A stretch of DNA of 64,000 bases from Leptolyngbya sp. PLA1 (GTDB taxonomy: Bacteria > Planctomycetota > Phycisphaerae > Phycisphaerales > UBA1924), in the NCBI GenBank assembly GCA_021405315.1, contig QWIH01000002.1:1-64000 (forward strand), given 5' to 3'. Within the stretch, counting starts at the first letter, position 1; each line of letters opens with the position of its first letter. The notes beneath the pieces were generated by a model, which made no database searches, was not told the DNA's origin, and saw only the letters and a list, made by a program, of their open reading frames with translations. A program made the translations under genes and the position numbers. Of this stretch, positions 26,001 to 33,514 are shown piece after piece.

Positions 26001-26522
26001 CGTCCAGCCCTTGAAGACCCCGCCGCGGGGCGAGAGGCCCGCGGTCGCAAAGCCGAGCTTGCGGAGTGACTCGGAAGTCGCGGCGTCCAGCGAGCCGGCC
26101 TCACGCGCGTCTCGCTCCGGGGTCACGTTGGGGTTCCAGTGCCTGCCGGGCTTCTCGACGCCGGACGCGGGCACATCCACCTCGACCACCGGGTCCACGA
26201 ACGCCGCGTAGACATGCATGCCAGAGGCGTCGACCACGCGCGGGCCGATCGGCAGGCGCGGCGTCATGACCTTGCCCTCGCCTCCCATCGCGGGCTCCGC
26301 GGGCAGCACGCCCTGGATCACCCCGTCACGGATCACGACGCTCGCGTGCTCCAGCACCACCCCGGGCTTCACGTGCACCGTGCAATCCGAGAGCGCCACC
26401 CAAGTTGAATCCGCGCGTCTCGGACCGTTCGGAGGCGGGTTGAACGGCCCGGGGTTGCTGGGCTGCGCGAACGCGGCCAGAGGTGCGAGCGACAGTGCCA
26501 CAGCGTGGAGTATTCGGCGCAT
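23022..26522 (-). CDS. Secreted tandem-domain amidohydrolase
   Basis: A 1166-aa exported protein made of two amidohydrolase modules. After a signal peptide ending A-F-A-Q, the first module (to about residue 450) begins A-L-S-D-C-T-V-H-V-K-P-G and ends in L-T-T-A-P-A-E-F-L-G-V-T-S-Q-V-G-T-V-E-A-G-K; its HxH site is replaced by Y-A-A-F-V-D-P-V-V-E-V. About 200 residues of beta-rich linker follow. The second module, from residue 690 on, keeps I-T-P-G-I-I-D-C-H-S-H, a later Q-H-I-L-E-G and F-N-S-D-S-D-E, and ends L-E-R-G-M-D-A-D-I-V-V-W. So only the second module looks catalytic. Similar long proteins occur in planctomycetes and Bacteroidetes. ATG at 26522; GTG two codons up is possible. Confidence 0.85.
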   Translation of the reverse strand: MRRILHAVALSLAPLAAFAQPSNPGPFNPPPNGPRRADSTWVALSDCTVHVKPGVVLEHASVVIRDGVIQGVLPAEPAMGGEGKVMTPRLPIGPRVVDASGMHVYAAFVDPVVEVDVPASGVEKPGRHWNPNVTPERDAREAGSLDAATSESLRKLGFATAGLSPRGGVFKGWTAVVSLAKSPDDRSSDRPPVYRERALQGVSFEGSQGGYPGSQMGAIALIRQTLSDAADQQARRMTEGFAEPRNALDELWQSQAEGSGPGTPVLLFDTSDELEALRAAKIAREFNRPALILGSGLEFRRLDAIKADGLGIVVPLNFPRAPDVSTPARQDSVELRDLMTWEQAPTNPRRLARAGVPFSLTTAKLRDRAQFTANLRKAIRCGLTEDEALAALTTAPAEFLGVTSQVGTVEAGKRANIIVADGPIFAEKTRLHAVYVDGRPHELYSPTTKLEGEWAVSVPGAPEANRRLLIDEDNAITVHMNDKSVKATRVQVEGSRASFSFDHQPLDGTEGVYVVSAAVERDDAGKPARLSGQGIRATGEAFAWSAERRPDATVLGRWRAFEVNGVDDGNPDDDPLVTIRRDSVTVRVGDKTARGDKVKVEGGTVSFEYDNKPFGEEGVWKDSARVEGDLLLGESVKPDGSTHAWKARRETRDEPKKDDDDLSLKDIPEQLVTPFGPYGLQSLPNQASLAFVNATLWTNTDRGVIEHATLIISDGKIVAAGADIRPPDGMAVIDCEGKHITPGIIDCHSHTGISKGVNEGGQAVTAECRIEDVTNPDTTNWYWQLAGGVTAVNNLHGSANAIGGQSQTNKIRWGVAHPDQMHFEGAKPGIKFALGENPRRANSGPARDQGGAGGGGARYPASRMGVEMLIRDRFTAAREYAAARKGGNPPRRDLELDALAEILAGERLVHCHSYRQDEILMLCKVSEEFGFKIGTFQHILEGYKVADQVRDHSGGGSGFTDWWAYKMEVQDAIPGGLPLMHDVGAIVSFNSDSDELARRLNVEAGKAVKYGRVPEAEALKFVTLNPAKQLMIDARVGSLERGMDADIVVWTGPPMSAFTRCERTFVDGRELFSLGQDAAHRKTIASERARLIQKLLAEPKRPQPDNASARDGGPSTGGPPGPGGRRRRPPSEDEMRALQRQLEDRQFRGKTPNEPGVCGCGLEHEW

Positions 26523-26543
26523 CCCCACAGCATACCGCGCGAG

Positions 26544-28508
26544 TCACGCGGCGGCCGGAACCCGCTGAACCCGTCCCCGCTTCACGCCCACCTGCGCCTC
26601 CATGCCCCGGCACCAGAACTCCAGCACGAGCGCGCGGTAGAAAATGTCCGACCACGGCGAGAATCGGGGGTGCCGTTCCTGAAGGCGGGCGATCCCTTCC
26701 CCGCTCAAGATCCCGTTCCCGACCAGGTACCCGCCCTCGAGCGAGTGCCGATAGGCGTCCACCAGCGCGCCCATCCAGAGCCTCTGAGGTGGCGTGAACC
26801 CCGTCTTGGGCCGGTTCAGGATGTACTCGGGAAGGAACGGCTTCACCGCTTCCTTGAAGCGACTCTTCGCCGGCAGATGGTCGTCGGGCCTCACCTTCCG
26901 AAGGCCCACGGCCACTTCCGCCAAACGGTAATCCGACAGCGGGAGCCTCAACTCCACCGAGTTGGTCATCGACAGCCGGTCCCCCTGGGTCATCCCGTTT
27001 TCCATCAGGTAGAGGCGGCAGGACATGCAGGTGAGCATCACCCCCGGATCCTCCCACTTTCCTCCCACGTCGAACGGGAGGCCCGGGTCAAACCGGCGGC
27101 AGAGCGCCAGATACTCCGGGGTGAGAATCCGGGGCATGGCATACTCGCCCCGCATGTACTCCATCGATGCGTTGTACCCGACGATGCGCGACGCGGGCTG
27201 GCCCGCGTCGGGATTCGAGCGCTCGTACCCGTACACGAATCCGATGTTCCTCAGCACGAACGCGCGCAGGGCGGACGGGCCCGCGCCGTGAGGCAGGCGG
27301 TCCCAGAGCCGGCGGAACTTCTCCCCCGGCGAGTCAAGCCTCCCCGCTGCCTTGGCACGCGTCATCGCCGCGGCGCGTCGCACCCACTCATATCCCCAGA
27401 AGAGCTCGTCGCCCCCCTGCCCCTTGAGCAGAACCGGAATGCCCCGCTCGCGGGCCAGCCTCGACACGGCAAAATAGCTGTGCCCCGCGGTGTCGGCGAT
27501 CGGGTCGTCCCGCCAGAACGCTCGCTCCGGGAAGAGTTCGACCACTTCGCGTACCGGCACCTCCACCTCGTGGAATGGCATGCCGAGTTCCTTGGCCCAG
27601 CGCCGCGCGGCGGTCCGCTCGTCCTGCCTCGGGTGCCCCGGGTACCCCACCGTGAGGGCGTGCACCTGCCCAGGCCTGGCCTGCGAGGCGAGCGCCGCCA
27701 CGGCGCTGGAGTCGATGCCCGCGGAGAGCGCGACCCCGACCGGGACGTCCGCCCGCGTGATGATCTCCGCGATCCGCTTCAACTCGTCACGGATGGTGAC
27801 GACGGGGTCCGCGTCGATCGGCGGGGCATCCTCCAGCCTCCAGTAGCACCGCTCCGTCTTTTCCCAGGTGCGCAGATCGATCGTCAGAAAGTGCCCGGCG
27901 GGCAGCTTGCGGACGCCGACGATGGGCGTGCCCGGCTCCGGGACATAGAGGTAGTGGAAGTACTGGTTGACGGCCTCCGGGTTCAGCTTGAAGGGAATCA
28001 GCCCGCTCGCCATCGTCGCCCGAAGCTCGGACGCGAAGAGCAGCGCCCCATCGGACTCGTGCAGGTACAGGGGCTTCTCCCCCATCCGGTCCCGGGCGAG
28101 CACCACGCGCTGCGTCCGCGTGTCGTGGATGGCCATCGCGTACATCCCGCGCAGCTTCTGGAGGAAGTCCATCCCCCATTCCTCGTACGCGTGGATGATC
28201 GTCTCGCAATCGCTCCCGGTCCGGAAGCGGTGCCCGCGTCCCTCGAGCTCCGCCCGCAGCTCGATGTGGTTGTAGACCTCGCCGTTCGCCACGAGCGCGA
28301 TCGTCCGGTCCTCGTTCCACAGGGGCTGCCACCCCCCGGCCAAATCGATGATGGCCAGGCGACGCATCGCCAGGTGCACCTGCGAGGCGCGATGCTCGCC
28401 GGCCCCATCGGGCCCGCGGTGGATGAGCGCGGCGCTCACCCGCTCCACGGCCGTGGTCTGGTCCGTGGTGAGTGGCGCTCGTGAAACTAGGCCGCAAATG
28501 CCGCACAT
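26544..28508 (-). CDS. asnB: Asparagine synthase (glutamine-hydrolysing), AsnB type
   Basis: A 654-aa amidotransferase. Cys2 in M-C-G-I-C-G is the N-terminal nucleophile of the glutaminase domain, followed by R-G-P-D-G and N-G-E-V-Y-N-H. The synthetase domain from about residue 230 has the ATP-pyrophosphatase loop as L-S-A-G-I-D-S-S near residue 260, where most members have S-G-G. Family reaction: aspartate to asparagine with ATP and glutamine. In planctomycetes and exosortase-bearing bacteria such enzymes often sit in exopolysaccharide or sorting loci and may amidate other substrates; the flanking glycosyltransferase fits that, as inference. It ends 21 nt before the tandem amidohydrolase gene and may lead that transcript. 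Confidence 0.9.
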   Translation of the reverse strand: MCGICGLVSRAPLTTDQTTAVERVSAALIHRGPDGAGEHRASQVHLAMRRLAIIDLAGGWQPLWNEDRTIALVANGEVYNHIELRAELEGRGHRFRTGSDCETIIHAYEEWGMDFLQKLRGMYAMAIHDTRTQRVVLARDRMGEKPLYLHESDGALLFASELRATMASGLIPFKLNPEAVNQYFHYLYVPEPGTPIVGVRKLPAGHFLTIDLRTWEKTERCYWRLEDAPPIDADPVVTIRDELKRIAEIITRADVPVGVALSAGIDSSAVAALASQARPGQVHALTVGYPGHPRQDERTAARRWAKELGMPFHEVEVPVREVVELFPERAFWRDDPIADTAGHSYFAVSRLARERGIPVLLKGQGGDELFWGYEWVRRAAAMTRAKAAGRLDSPGEKFRRLWDRLPHGAGPSALRAFVLRNIGFVYGYERSNPDAGQPASRIVGYNASMEYMRGEYAMPRILTPEYLALCRRFDPGLPFDVGGKWEDPGVMLTCMSCRLYLMENGMTQGDRLSMTNSVELRLPLSDYRLAEVAVGLRKVRPDDHLPAKSRFKEAVKPFLPEYILNRPKTGFTPPQRLWMGALVDAYRHSLEGGYLVGNGILSGEGIARLQERHPRFSPWSDIFYRALVLEFWCRGMEAQVGVKRGRVQRVPAAA

Positions 28509-29127
28509 GGCGGGTCCGTTCGTCAGATCGGGCGCGGGGGAGCCCCCGAGCCCTGAGAAGCGTCGCGAAGATGCTGACCGTGAGCGCCAAAGAGAGGGCG
28601 AGCCCGCGCTGCCGGGGCCGTCAGCAGACCACCGGCCGGCGCGTGCGCGCTACAGCAGCGACGCGTCGGATGGCGGGCCCCGGCCCGGGCGACGGGCTGC
28701 GAACCGCTCGGGCGGCCCCGTCAGCCCTATCCGGCCGCGCGCGGCGTGGAGGACCCACCCCGCGCAGGCGGCTGGCTGCCTTCGAAACGTGTTCTTCGCC
28801 TGTTCGCCCCGCCCCGAGGCTCCCGGCTCGTCCTCGATCGAGATTGCGTCGGCTCCGCCTGAGCAGCTCAGCGTCACTGGAACCGCGTGTTGCGGGCTCA
28901 TCGCGATGGCGGCGTGCCTCCCCGCAACCTCCGGTCGCGCGAGCCACAGCGTTATCAGGGCGGTCACGATGACGCCAGCCCATAACGCAGCCCTACCCCA
29001 CGATACGTTCTGCCGCACCAGTGCCCCCTGGCCGCCGCGACCGCTCGTCCCTGTAGACCCCCAAGTACTTTCCTGGGTACTCAACACTACCAAAACTATC
29101 GACGATTGAACACCGCTACTCTCGGGC
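28509..29127. other. Divergent region with atypical composition between asnB and a glycosyltransferase gene
   Basis: A 619-nt stretch without a certain gene. Only one reading frame, 28650-29018 on the minus strand, looks protein-like. Near the glycosyltransferase start the sequence becomes less GC-rich than the rest of the window, and GTACT occurs as a direct repeat at 29065-29069 and 29077-29081, each inside a small palindrome with its neighbour. This could be a regulator site between the divergent genes. Confidence 0.4.
28650..29018 (-). CDS. Possible small single-pass membrane protein
   Basis: A tentative 122-aa gene from a GTG at 29018 with AGGGGG 5 nt upstream. The N-terminus reads R-Q-N-V-S-W-G-R-A and then a clear membrane helix (about residues 9-28), and the remainder is a soluble tail with no recognisable motif. 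Codons such as TTA, ATA and GTA appear, which are rare in this window, so either it is recently acquired or it is not a gene. It would be read toward asnB, 141 nt away. No family is recognised. Confidence 0.3.
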   Translation of the reverse strand: MRQNVSWGRAALWAGVIVTALITLWLARPEVAGRHAAIAMSPQHAVPVTLSCSGGADAISIEDEPGASGRGEQAKNTFRRQPAACAGWVLHAARGRIGLTGPPERFAARRPGRGPPSDASLL

Positions 29128-30696
29128 GTGCGGGGTACCCGACACATAGTTGGCACCAACCCCCGCCTCGAAACAGGCCGGTTTAGTTCGTATGACGTTT
29201 GGGTCATTGCGATTGCAGCGGTCCTTCTGCGTGCTCCGGGGCTCTTCCAAAGCCTCTGGTTAGACGAGGTGTTTCGGACTTTCGTGGGTCTCTCCGGGGA
29301 GTCGGCCCGGCAGCTCATCCTCCGTGACGTCCACAATCCGCTCTACAACCTGATCATGTACCCTTGGATCCGGGTCTTCGGCGATTCGGAGATCGTGATC
29401 CGGATTCCCAGCCTCATCGCGGGGCTGCTACTGGTCTGGCTTGTCTGGAGGTGGGCCGGCGCCCGGTTCGGCCGGCGGGCCGGCGTCCTGGCCGGCGCGT
29501 TGATGGCGGTCTCTCCCGTCGCGGTCTGGTACTCCACCGAAGCCAAGAACAACGTCTTTACGGTGCTGTTCACCACGCTGGGCGTCATGACTCTCGATCG
29601 CGCGATGCGGTCACGCTCGTTCCGCGACACAACGCTCGCGGCCCTGTGGGTGGTGCTGGCGTTCGCGACGGATGCCCAGTCGCTGCTGGTGCTGGTGCCG
29701 GTCGGGGCGGTCATGGCGTGGATGGCGCTCCGCCGCGTCCCGGCGGGGGGGCTCTCGTGGGGGCGCGAAGACGCGGGCATGCTCCGGCGTGCCGCGCCCT
29801 TGGTTGTCTGCGCCCTCGTGGTGGCGATCGCGATCACCCCCTGGGCTGTCTACAAGGCGGGGCACGCGGCGGAACTCACCCGCCGGTACGTGAGCTACTT
29901 CGATTGGCATGAACCGATCCGCCTGCTCATCCTGTGGTTCCCGACGGGCGGAGCGATTCCGCCCATCGGGCCGGAGCATCCCGGGGGTTGGTTCGGCGAC
30001 CGGGAGGGGTGGGTTCTCCGAGCGGTGTGTGTCGCGCCGCTGGTTGTGCCCGCGCTGGCCCGTGGGGTGCGCACGCTGAAGGCCTCGGCCTCCGGCGTCG
30101 TGGTGCTGGCCTCCATCCTCTGGCCGATGGTCCTCATGTTCGTCATCAGCGAGGCGCTGGTGCTCGCCGGGTCGTCGATGCGTGTGTACCAGCCCCGCAA
30201 TCTCCTGGTCATGCTTCCGTGGTTCTGCATCCTGATGGGCGCCGGGCTGGCGACAATCCCCGCGGGCCGATGGCGCGCGGTGCGCACGCTCCTTCCGATC
30301 GGACTGGCTCTGTGCTGCACCATCGCGATCCGCACGGTCCGCGCAGACGCCGTGACCGTCAACACGCCGAACCCGGACTGGCGCGGGGCGCTCCGCTGGA
30401 TCGACGCGCAGGACGGCGCCACGCCCCACCCCGTGGTGAGCAACTCCATGGTGCAGCCGATCGCGTACTACGCGCCCGGCAGGGGCTCGCTGACGCTGCC
30501 CGGACGAGCGGCCCTCGCCTCGGAGCTATCGACCCTCACCGCGGACCCCGGGTTCAACGAGTTCTGGTACATCCACAACCCGCACTGGGGGTTCAGGGTC
30601 GCGCCCGAGGAACTGCGGCGCGCCCTGGAGCCCTACCGCACGCTCGATGCGCGCTCGTTCCGCAGCCTGCAGGTCTTCCGCCTTCGCCGAGACTGA
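29128..30696 (+). CDS. GT-C type glycosyltransferase (PMT/ArnT-like membrane protein)
   Basis: A 522-aa polytopic membrane protein. The first outer loop holds R-A-P-G-L-F-Q-S-L-W-L-D-E near residues 40-52, the catalytic-Asp type motif of lipid-linked-sugar transferases of the dolichyl-phosphate mannosyltransferase/ArnT group. About ten hydrophobic helices follow, and the last 130 residues form a soluble domain that ends R-L-R-R-D. Such enzymes transfer a sugar from a polyprenyl phosphate to a protein or glycan at the outer face of the membrane. GTG start at 29128. The first 60 codons are visibly less GC-rich than the rest. It ends 5 nt before the convergent nadE. Confidence 0.8.
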   Translation: MRGTRHIVGTNPRLETGRFSSYDVWVIAIAAVLLRAPGLFQSLWLDEVFRTFVGLSGESARQLILRDVHNPLYNLIMYPWIRVFGDSEIVIRIPSLIAGLLLVWLVWRWAGARFGRRAGVLAGALMAVSPVAVWYSTEAKNNVFTVLFTTLGVMTLDRAMRSRSFRDTTLAALWVVLAFATDAQSLLVLVPVGAVMAWMALRRVPAGGLSWGREDAGMLRRAAPLVVCALVVAIAITPWAVYKAGHAAELTRRYVSYFDWHEPIRLLILWFPTGGAIPPIGPEHPGGWFGDREGWVLRAVCVAPLVVPALARGVRTLKASASGVVVLASILWPMVLMFVISEALVLAGSSMRVYQPRNLLVMLPWFCILMGAGLATIPAGRWRAVRTLLPIGLALCCTIAIRTVRADAVTVNTPNPDWRGALRWIDAQDGATPHPVVSNSMVQPIAYYAPGRGSLTLPGRAALASELSTLTADPGFNEFWYIHNPHWGFRVAPEELRRALEPYRTLDARSFRSLQVFRLRRD

Positions 30697-30700
30697 GGTG

Positions 30701-32476
30701 CTATGCGGGCGGCTCGTGGGACCAGCGCTGGGCGATGGGCCACCGGCGTCCGGACCCGAACGCGACGCTGGTCACCTTGAGTCCCGTGGCGGCCTGCTTG
30801 CGCTTGTATTCGGAGGTGTCGATCAGCCTGACGATCCGCCTCACCGTGTCCGGCGCGATGCCGGTGTGGGCTGCGATGCTCGCTGGGCTCTCTCGCCCCT
30901 GGACGTATCGCGCCAGGATCTCATCCAGCTCTTCGTATGGGGGCAGCGAGTCCTGGTCGGTCTGATTCGGGCGCAGCTCCGCGCTGGGCGCCTTGGTGAT
31001 CGAGGACTCGGGGATGGGCGGGACCGCGAACCCGCAGGCCGCGGCATTCGCGTTGAGCCACTTCGCGAGGCGGTAGACCCACTGCTTGGTGAGGTCGCTC
31101 AGGACCGCCAATCCGCCGTTCATGTCGCCGTAGAGCGTCGCGTACCCGACCGACATCTCGCTCTTGTTGCCGGTGGTGAGCACGATGGCACCGGAGCGGT
31201 TTGAGATGGCCATGAGGAGGGTGCCCCTCACGCGCGACTGGAGGTTCTCTTCGGTGAGGTCGGGCAGTCGCTCCCCGAGCCGGGCGAGGCCCAGCCCCTC
31301 GAAGGCGGGGTCCACCCCCTGGCGGAACGCCTCGACCATTCCCTGGATGGGGACGGTGATGCAGTGCATCCCGATGGCGGAGGCGAGGGCCGCGGCGTCG
31401 TGCAGCGAGTGCTCGCTGCTGTAGCGCGAAGGCATGGCGACCCCGAGCACCTGGTCTGCGCCGATGGCGGCGCTCGCAATCGCCGCGGTGAGGGCCGAGT
31501 CGATCCCGCCCGAGAGCCCGAGGATGGCGCGGCTGAAGCCCGTCTTCCGCAGATAGTCCCGCACGCCCAGCACCAACGCTTCGAAGAGCAGCAGTTCCAC
31601 GGGCGCTTCAGGCGCCGCGGTGTCCTGGGAGAGGGCGAACGCCGCCCCTTGGAGATGGGGCGGGATCACGCCCTCAACGAGCGATCTCGGCGGCGGCACG
31701 TCCGCGCGGGTGTCGAAAACACACAGGCCATCGCGGAAGAGCAGGCCGTTGGTGATGACCTTGCCGTCGGGCCCGAAGGCGAAGCAGTGACCGTCGAAGA
31801 CCAGCTCGTCGTTGCCGCCCAGTTGGTTGACGCTCGCGACGGTGACCCTGTGTGCGGCGGCGTGTCCCGCGACGATCTCCCGGTGCTTCTGCCCCTTGCC
31901 GCAGACGAACGGGCTGGCGGAGGGGCTGACAAGGACCGTGGCGCCGTGGGCGACGAGTTCCGCGACGGGGTCCGCCGCGTCTCGGTACCTCCATCCGAAG
32001 CCCGCGTCGTCGCCCTTCCAGAGGTCTTCGCAGATCGCAAGGCCCACGCGAACAGTCCCCCCCGGCGCGGGCACGTCGATCACCACCGGCTGGGTTCCCG
32101 GCACGAAGTACCGGTCCTCGTCGAAGACGTCGTAGGTCGGCAGCAGCCGCTTGTGGTACGTTGCGAGGTGGGCGCCGTCGCGGTACACGAGCAGCGCGTT
32201 GGCGATGCCGCGGCCCGCCCGCACCGGGCACCCGACGACGACGGTCAGCCCGCCGGGGGCCGAGGCGCCCAGTTCGTGTGCGGTGCGCTCGCAGGCGTGC
32301 ACGAAGCCCTCCTGCATCAGGAGGTCCCGGGGCGGGTACCCGCTGATGCAGAGCTCGGGGAGCACCACGAGCGCCGCACGGTTTGCCCGCGCCTTGTCGA
32401 TCGCCGCGCTCGCGAGCGAGGCGTTCGCGTGGAGGTCGCCGATGGTCGGGTTGAGCGGCACGAGTGCGATGCGCAT
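30701..32476 (-). CDS. nadE: Glutamine-dependent NAD+ synthetase
   Basis: A 591-aa two-domain enzyme for the last step of NAD synthesis, deamido-NAD plus glutamine and ATP to NAD. The N-terminal nitrilase-like amidase domain (to about residue 270) has L-P-E-L (Glu), a Lys in the H-K-R-L-L-P segment, and G-L-A-I-C-E-D-L-W (nucleophile Cys). The synthetase domain carries the ATP loop L-G-L-S-G-G-I-D-S-A near residue 322 and later T-G-N-K-S-E and Y-G-D-M-N-G-G. Length is normal for the glutamine-dependent bacterial form. ATG at 32476. The flippase-like gene lies 9 nt upstream on the same strand, so they are probably one operon. Confidence 0.95.
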   Translation of the reverse strand: MRIALVPLNPTIGDLHANASLASAAIDKARANRAALVVLPELCISGYPPRDLLMQEGFVHACERTAHELGASAPGGLTVVVGCPVRAGRGIANALLVYRDGAHLATYHKRLLPTYDVFDEDRYFVPGTQPVVIDVPAPGGTVRVGLAICEDLWKGDDAGFGWRYRDAADPVAELVAHGATVLVSPSASPFVCGKGQKHREIVAGHAAAHRVTVASVNQLGGNDELVFDGHCFAFGPDGKVITNGLLFRDGLCVFDTRADVPPPRSLVEGVIPPHLQGAAFALSQDTAAPEAPVELLLFEALVLGVRDYLRKTGFSRAILGLSGGIDSALTAAIASAAIGADQVLGVAMPSRYSSEHSLHDAAALASAIGMHCITVPIQGMVEAFRQGVDPAFEGLGLARLGERLPDLTEENLQSRVRGTLLMAISNRSGAIVLTTGNKSEMSVGYATLYGDMNGGLAVLSDLTKQWVYRLAKWLNANAAACGFAVPPIPESSITKAPSAELRPNQTDQDSLPPYEELDEILARYVQGRESPASIAAHTGIAPDTVRRIVRLIDTSEYKRKQAATGLKVTSVAFGSGRRWPIAQRWSHEPPA

Positions 32477-32485
32477 AGAGGGACG

Positions 32486-33514
32486 TCACTGTATTCGGGG
32501 GTCGCCCGCGGCCTCTGCGCCGCCCCGCCCGAGCAGCCGCCAGGGCTTCAGCCAGAGCAGGGCGAGCGCCACGGAGATCACCACCACGACCACCTCCGCG
32601 GCGCTCACGGCGAGCGCGACGCCCGCGAAGGCGGCGTAGTTCACTCCGGGCAGCACCCTCGCGAGCCCCGTGGCTCCGCCCTCTCGCGCTCCGACGGCGC
32701 CGCTCGGGCTGACGACGCCGATCAGGAAGTACACGCCGGCGATGAGGACGGCGTCGTGCGCGGGCAGCGACTCGCCGATCGCCCGGGCGGCGACGACAAA
32801 GCGAACGGCCTGCACCAGGAGGTCCGCGAGGCGCAATCCCGCGGCGGCGGCGAGCGTGGGGGCGTGCGCGAGCATCCCCAGGCCCTCGTGCAGGCGTTCG
32901 AAACGGGCGGAGCCGGTGATCCGCCCGCGCCACCCGTGCCGTCCGAGCAGCCCCCGCAGCCTCTCGAGCCCGCGCGCACCCCCAAACCACACCGCCACGG
33001 CGTGCAGGGCGAGCAAGAGCACGAGAATGCCTCCGAGCGCCGCGGCGATGTACGGACCGTCCACGCGCTGCCGCCAGAGTCCCGCGAGCGCGGGGGGCAG
33101 GAGCACCGCGAGCACCACCGCCGCGTTCGCGATGAGCCACGCGCCGATCGTGAGCACGGGGAGTCTGTCGCGTCTGTGGTGCACGAGCACGCGCCACACG
33201 ATGCTGAGCTTGAACGGGAAATAGGCGAGGAACGTGGCCACCGCGTTCACCGCCAGCACGTCGACCCAGCGCAAACGCTTGAGGGGCGCGAGCGTCACCC
33301 AGAAGAGCGTGCCGTTGAGCGTCAGGCTGAGCAGCGAGAGCGCGGCGAGCGTCCAGGCGTCGGTCCCGCTCAGCCCGCGAAACCTCTCGAGGGCGCCTCC
33401 CTTCCACGCGGTGTGCACGCACCACGCCAGCAGCGCGAGCGACACAAGCCCGCCCAGGGCCTGCAGGGTCATGGTCCTCCAGCGGCCGGACGGAGACTTC
33501 CGGGCCTCGCTCAA
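32486..33514 (-). CDS. Flippase-like membrane protein (LPG synthase TM-region family)
   Basis: A 342-aa integral membrane protein with about eight helices. Segment order and motifs (T-L-N-G-T-L-F-W, N-A-V-A-T-F-L-A-Y-F-P-F-K, V-S-P-S-G-A-V-G-A-R-E-G) fit the family related to the membrane domain of lysylphosphatidylglycerol synthase, also called YbhN/AglD-like. Members are thought to move lipids or lipid-linked sugars. It starts with ATG at 33514, overlapping the stop of the glycosyltransferase gene upstream by 4 nt (ATGA), which implies translational coupling and a common glycan or lipid task. A Met 14 codons later is an alternative start. Confidence 0.8.
   Translation of the reverse strand: MSEARKSPSGRWRTMTLQALGGLVSLALLAWCVHTAWKGGALERFRGLSGTDAWTLAALSLLSLTLNGTLFWVTLAPLKRLRWVDVLAVNAVATFLAYFPFKLSIVWRVLVHHRRDRLPVLTIGAWLIANAAVVLAVLLPPALAGLWRQRVDGPYIAAALGGILVLLLALHAVAVWFGGARGLERLRGLLGRHGWRGRITGSARFERLHEGLGMLAHAPTLAAAAGLRLADLLVQAVRFVVAARAIGESLPAHDAVLIAGVYFLIGVVSPSGAVGAREGGATGLARVLPGVNYAAFAGVALAVSAAEVVVVVISVALALLWLKPWRLLGRGGAEAAGDPRIQ

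Noticed and set aside
26505-28484. A 659-codon open frame on the plus strand opposite asnB
   Set aside because: It is antisense to a clear asparagine synthase, has biased Arg/His/Pro/Gly composition and no domain; it is open because of the high GC3 of the real gene.
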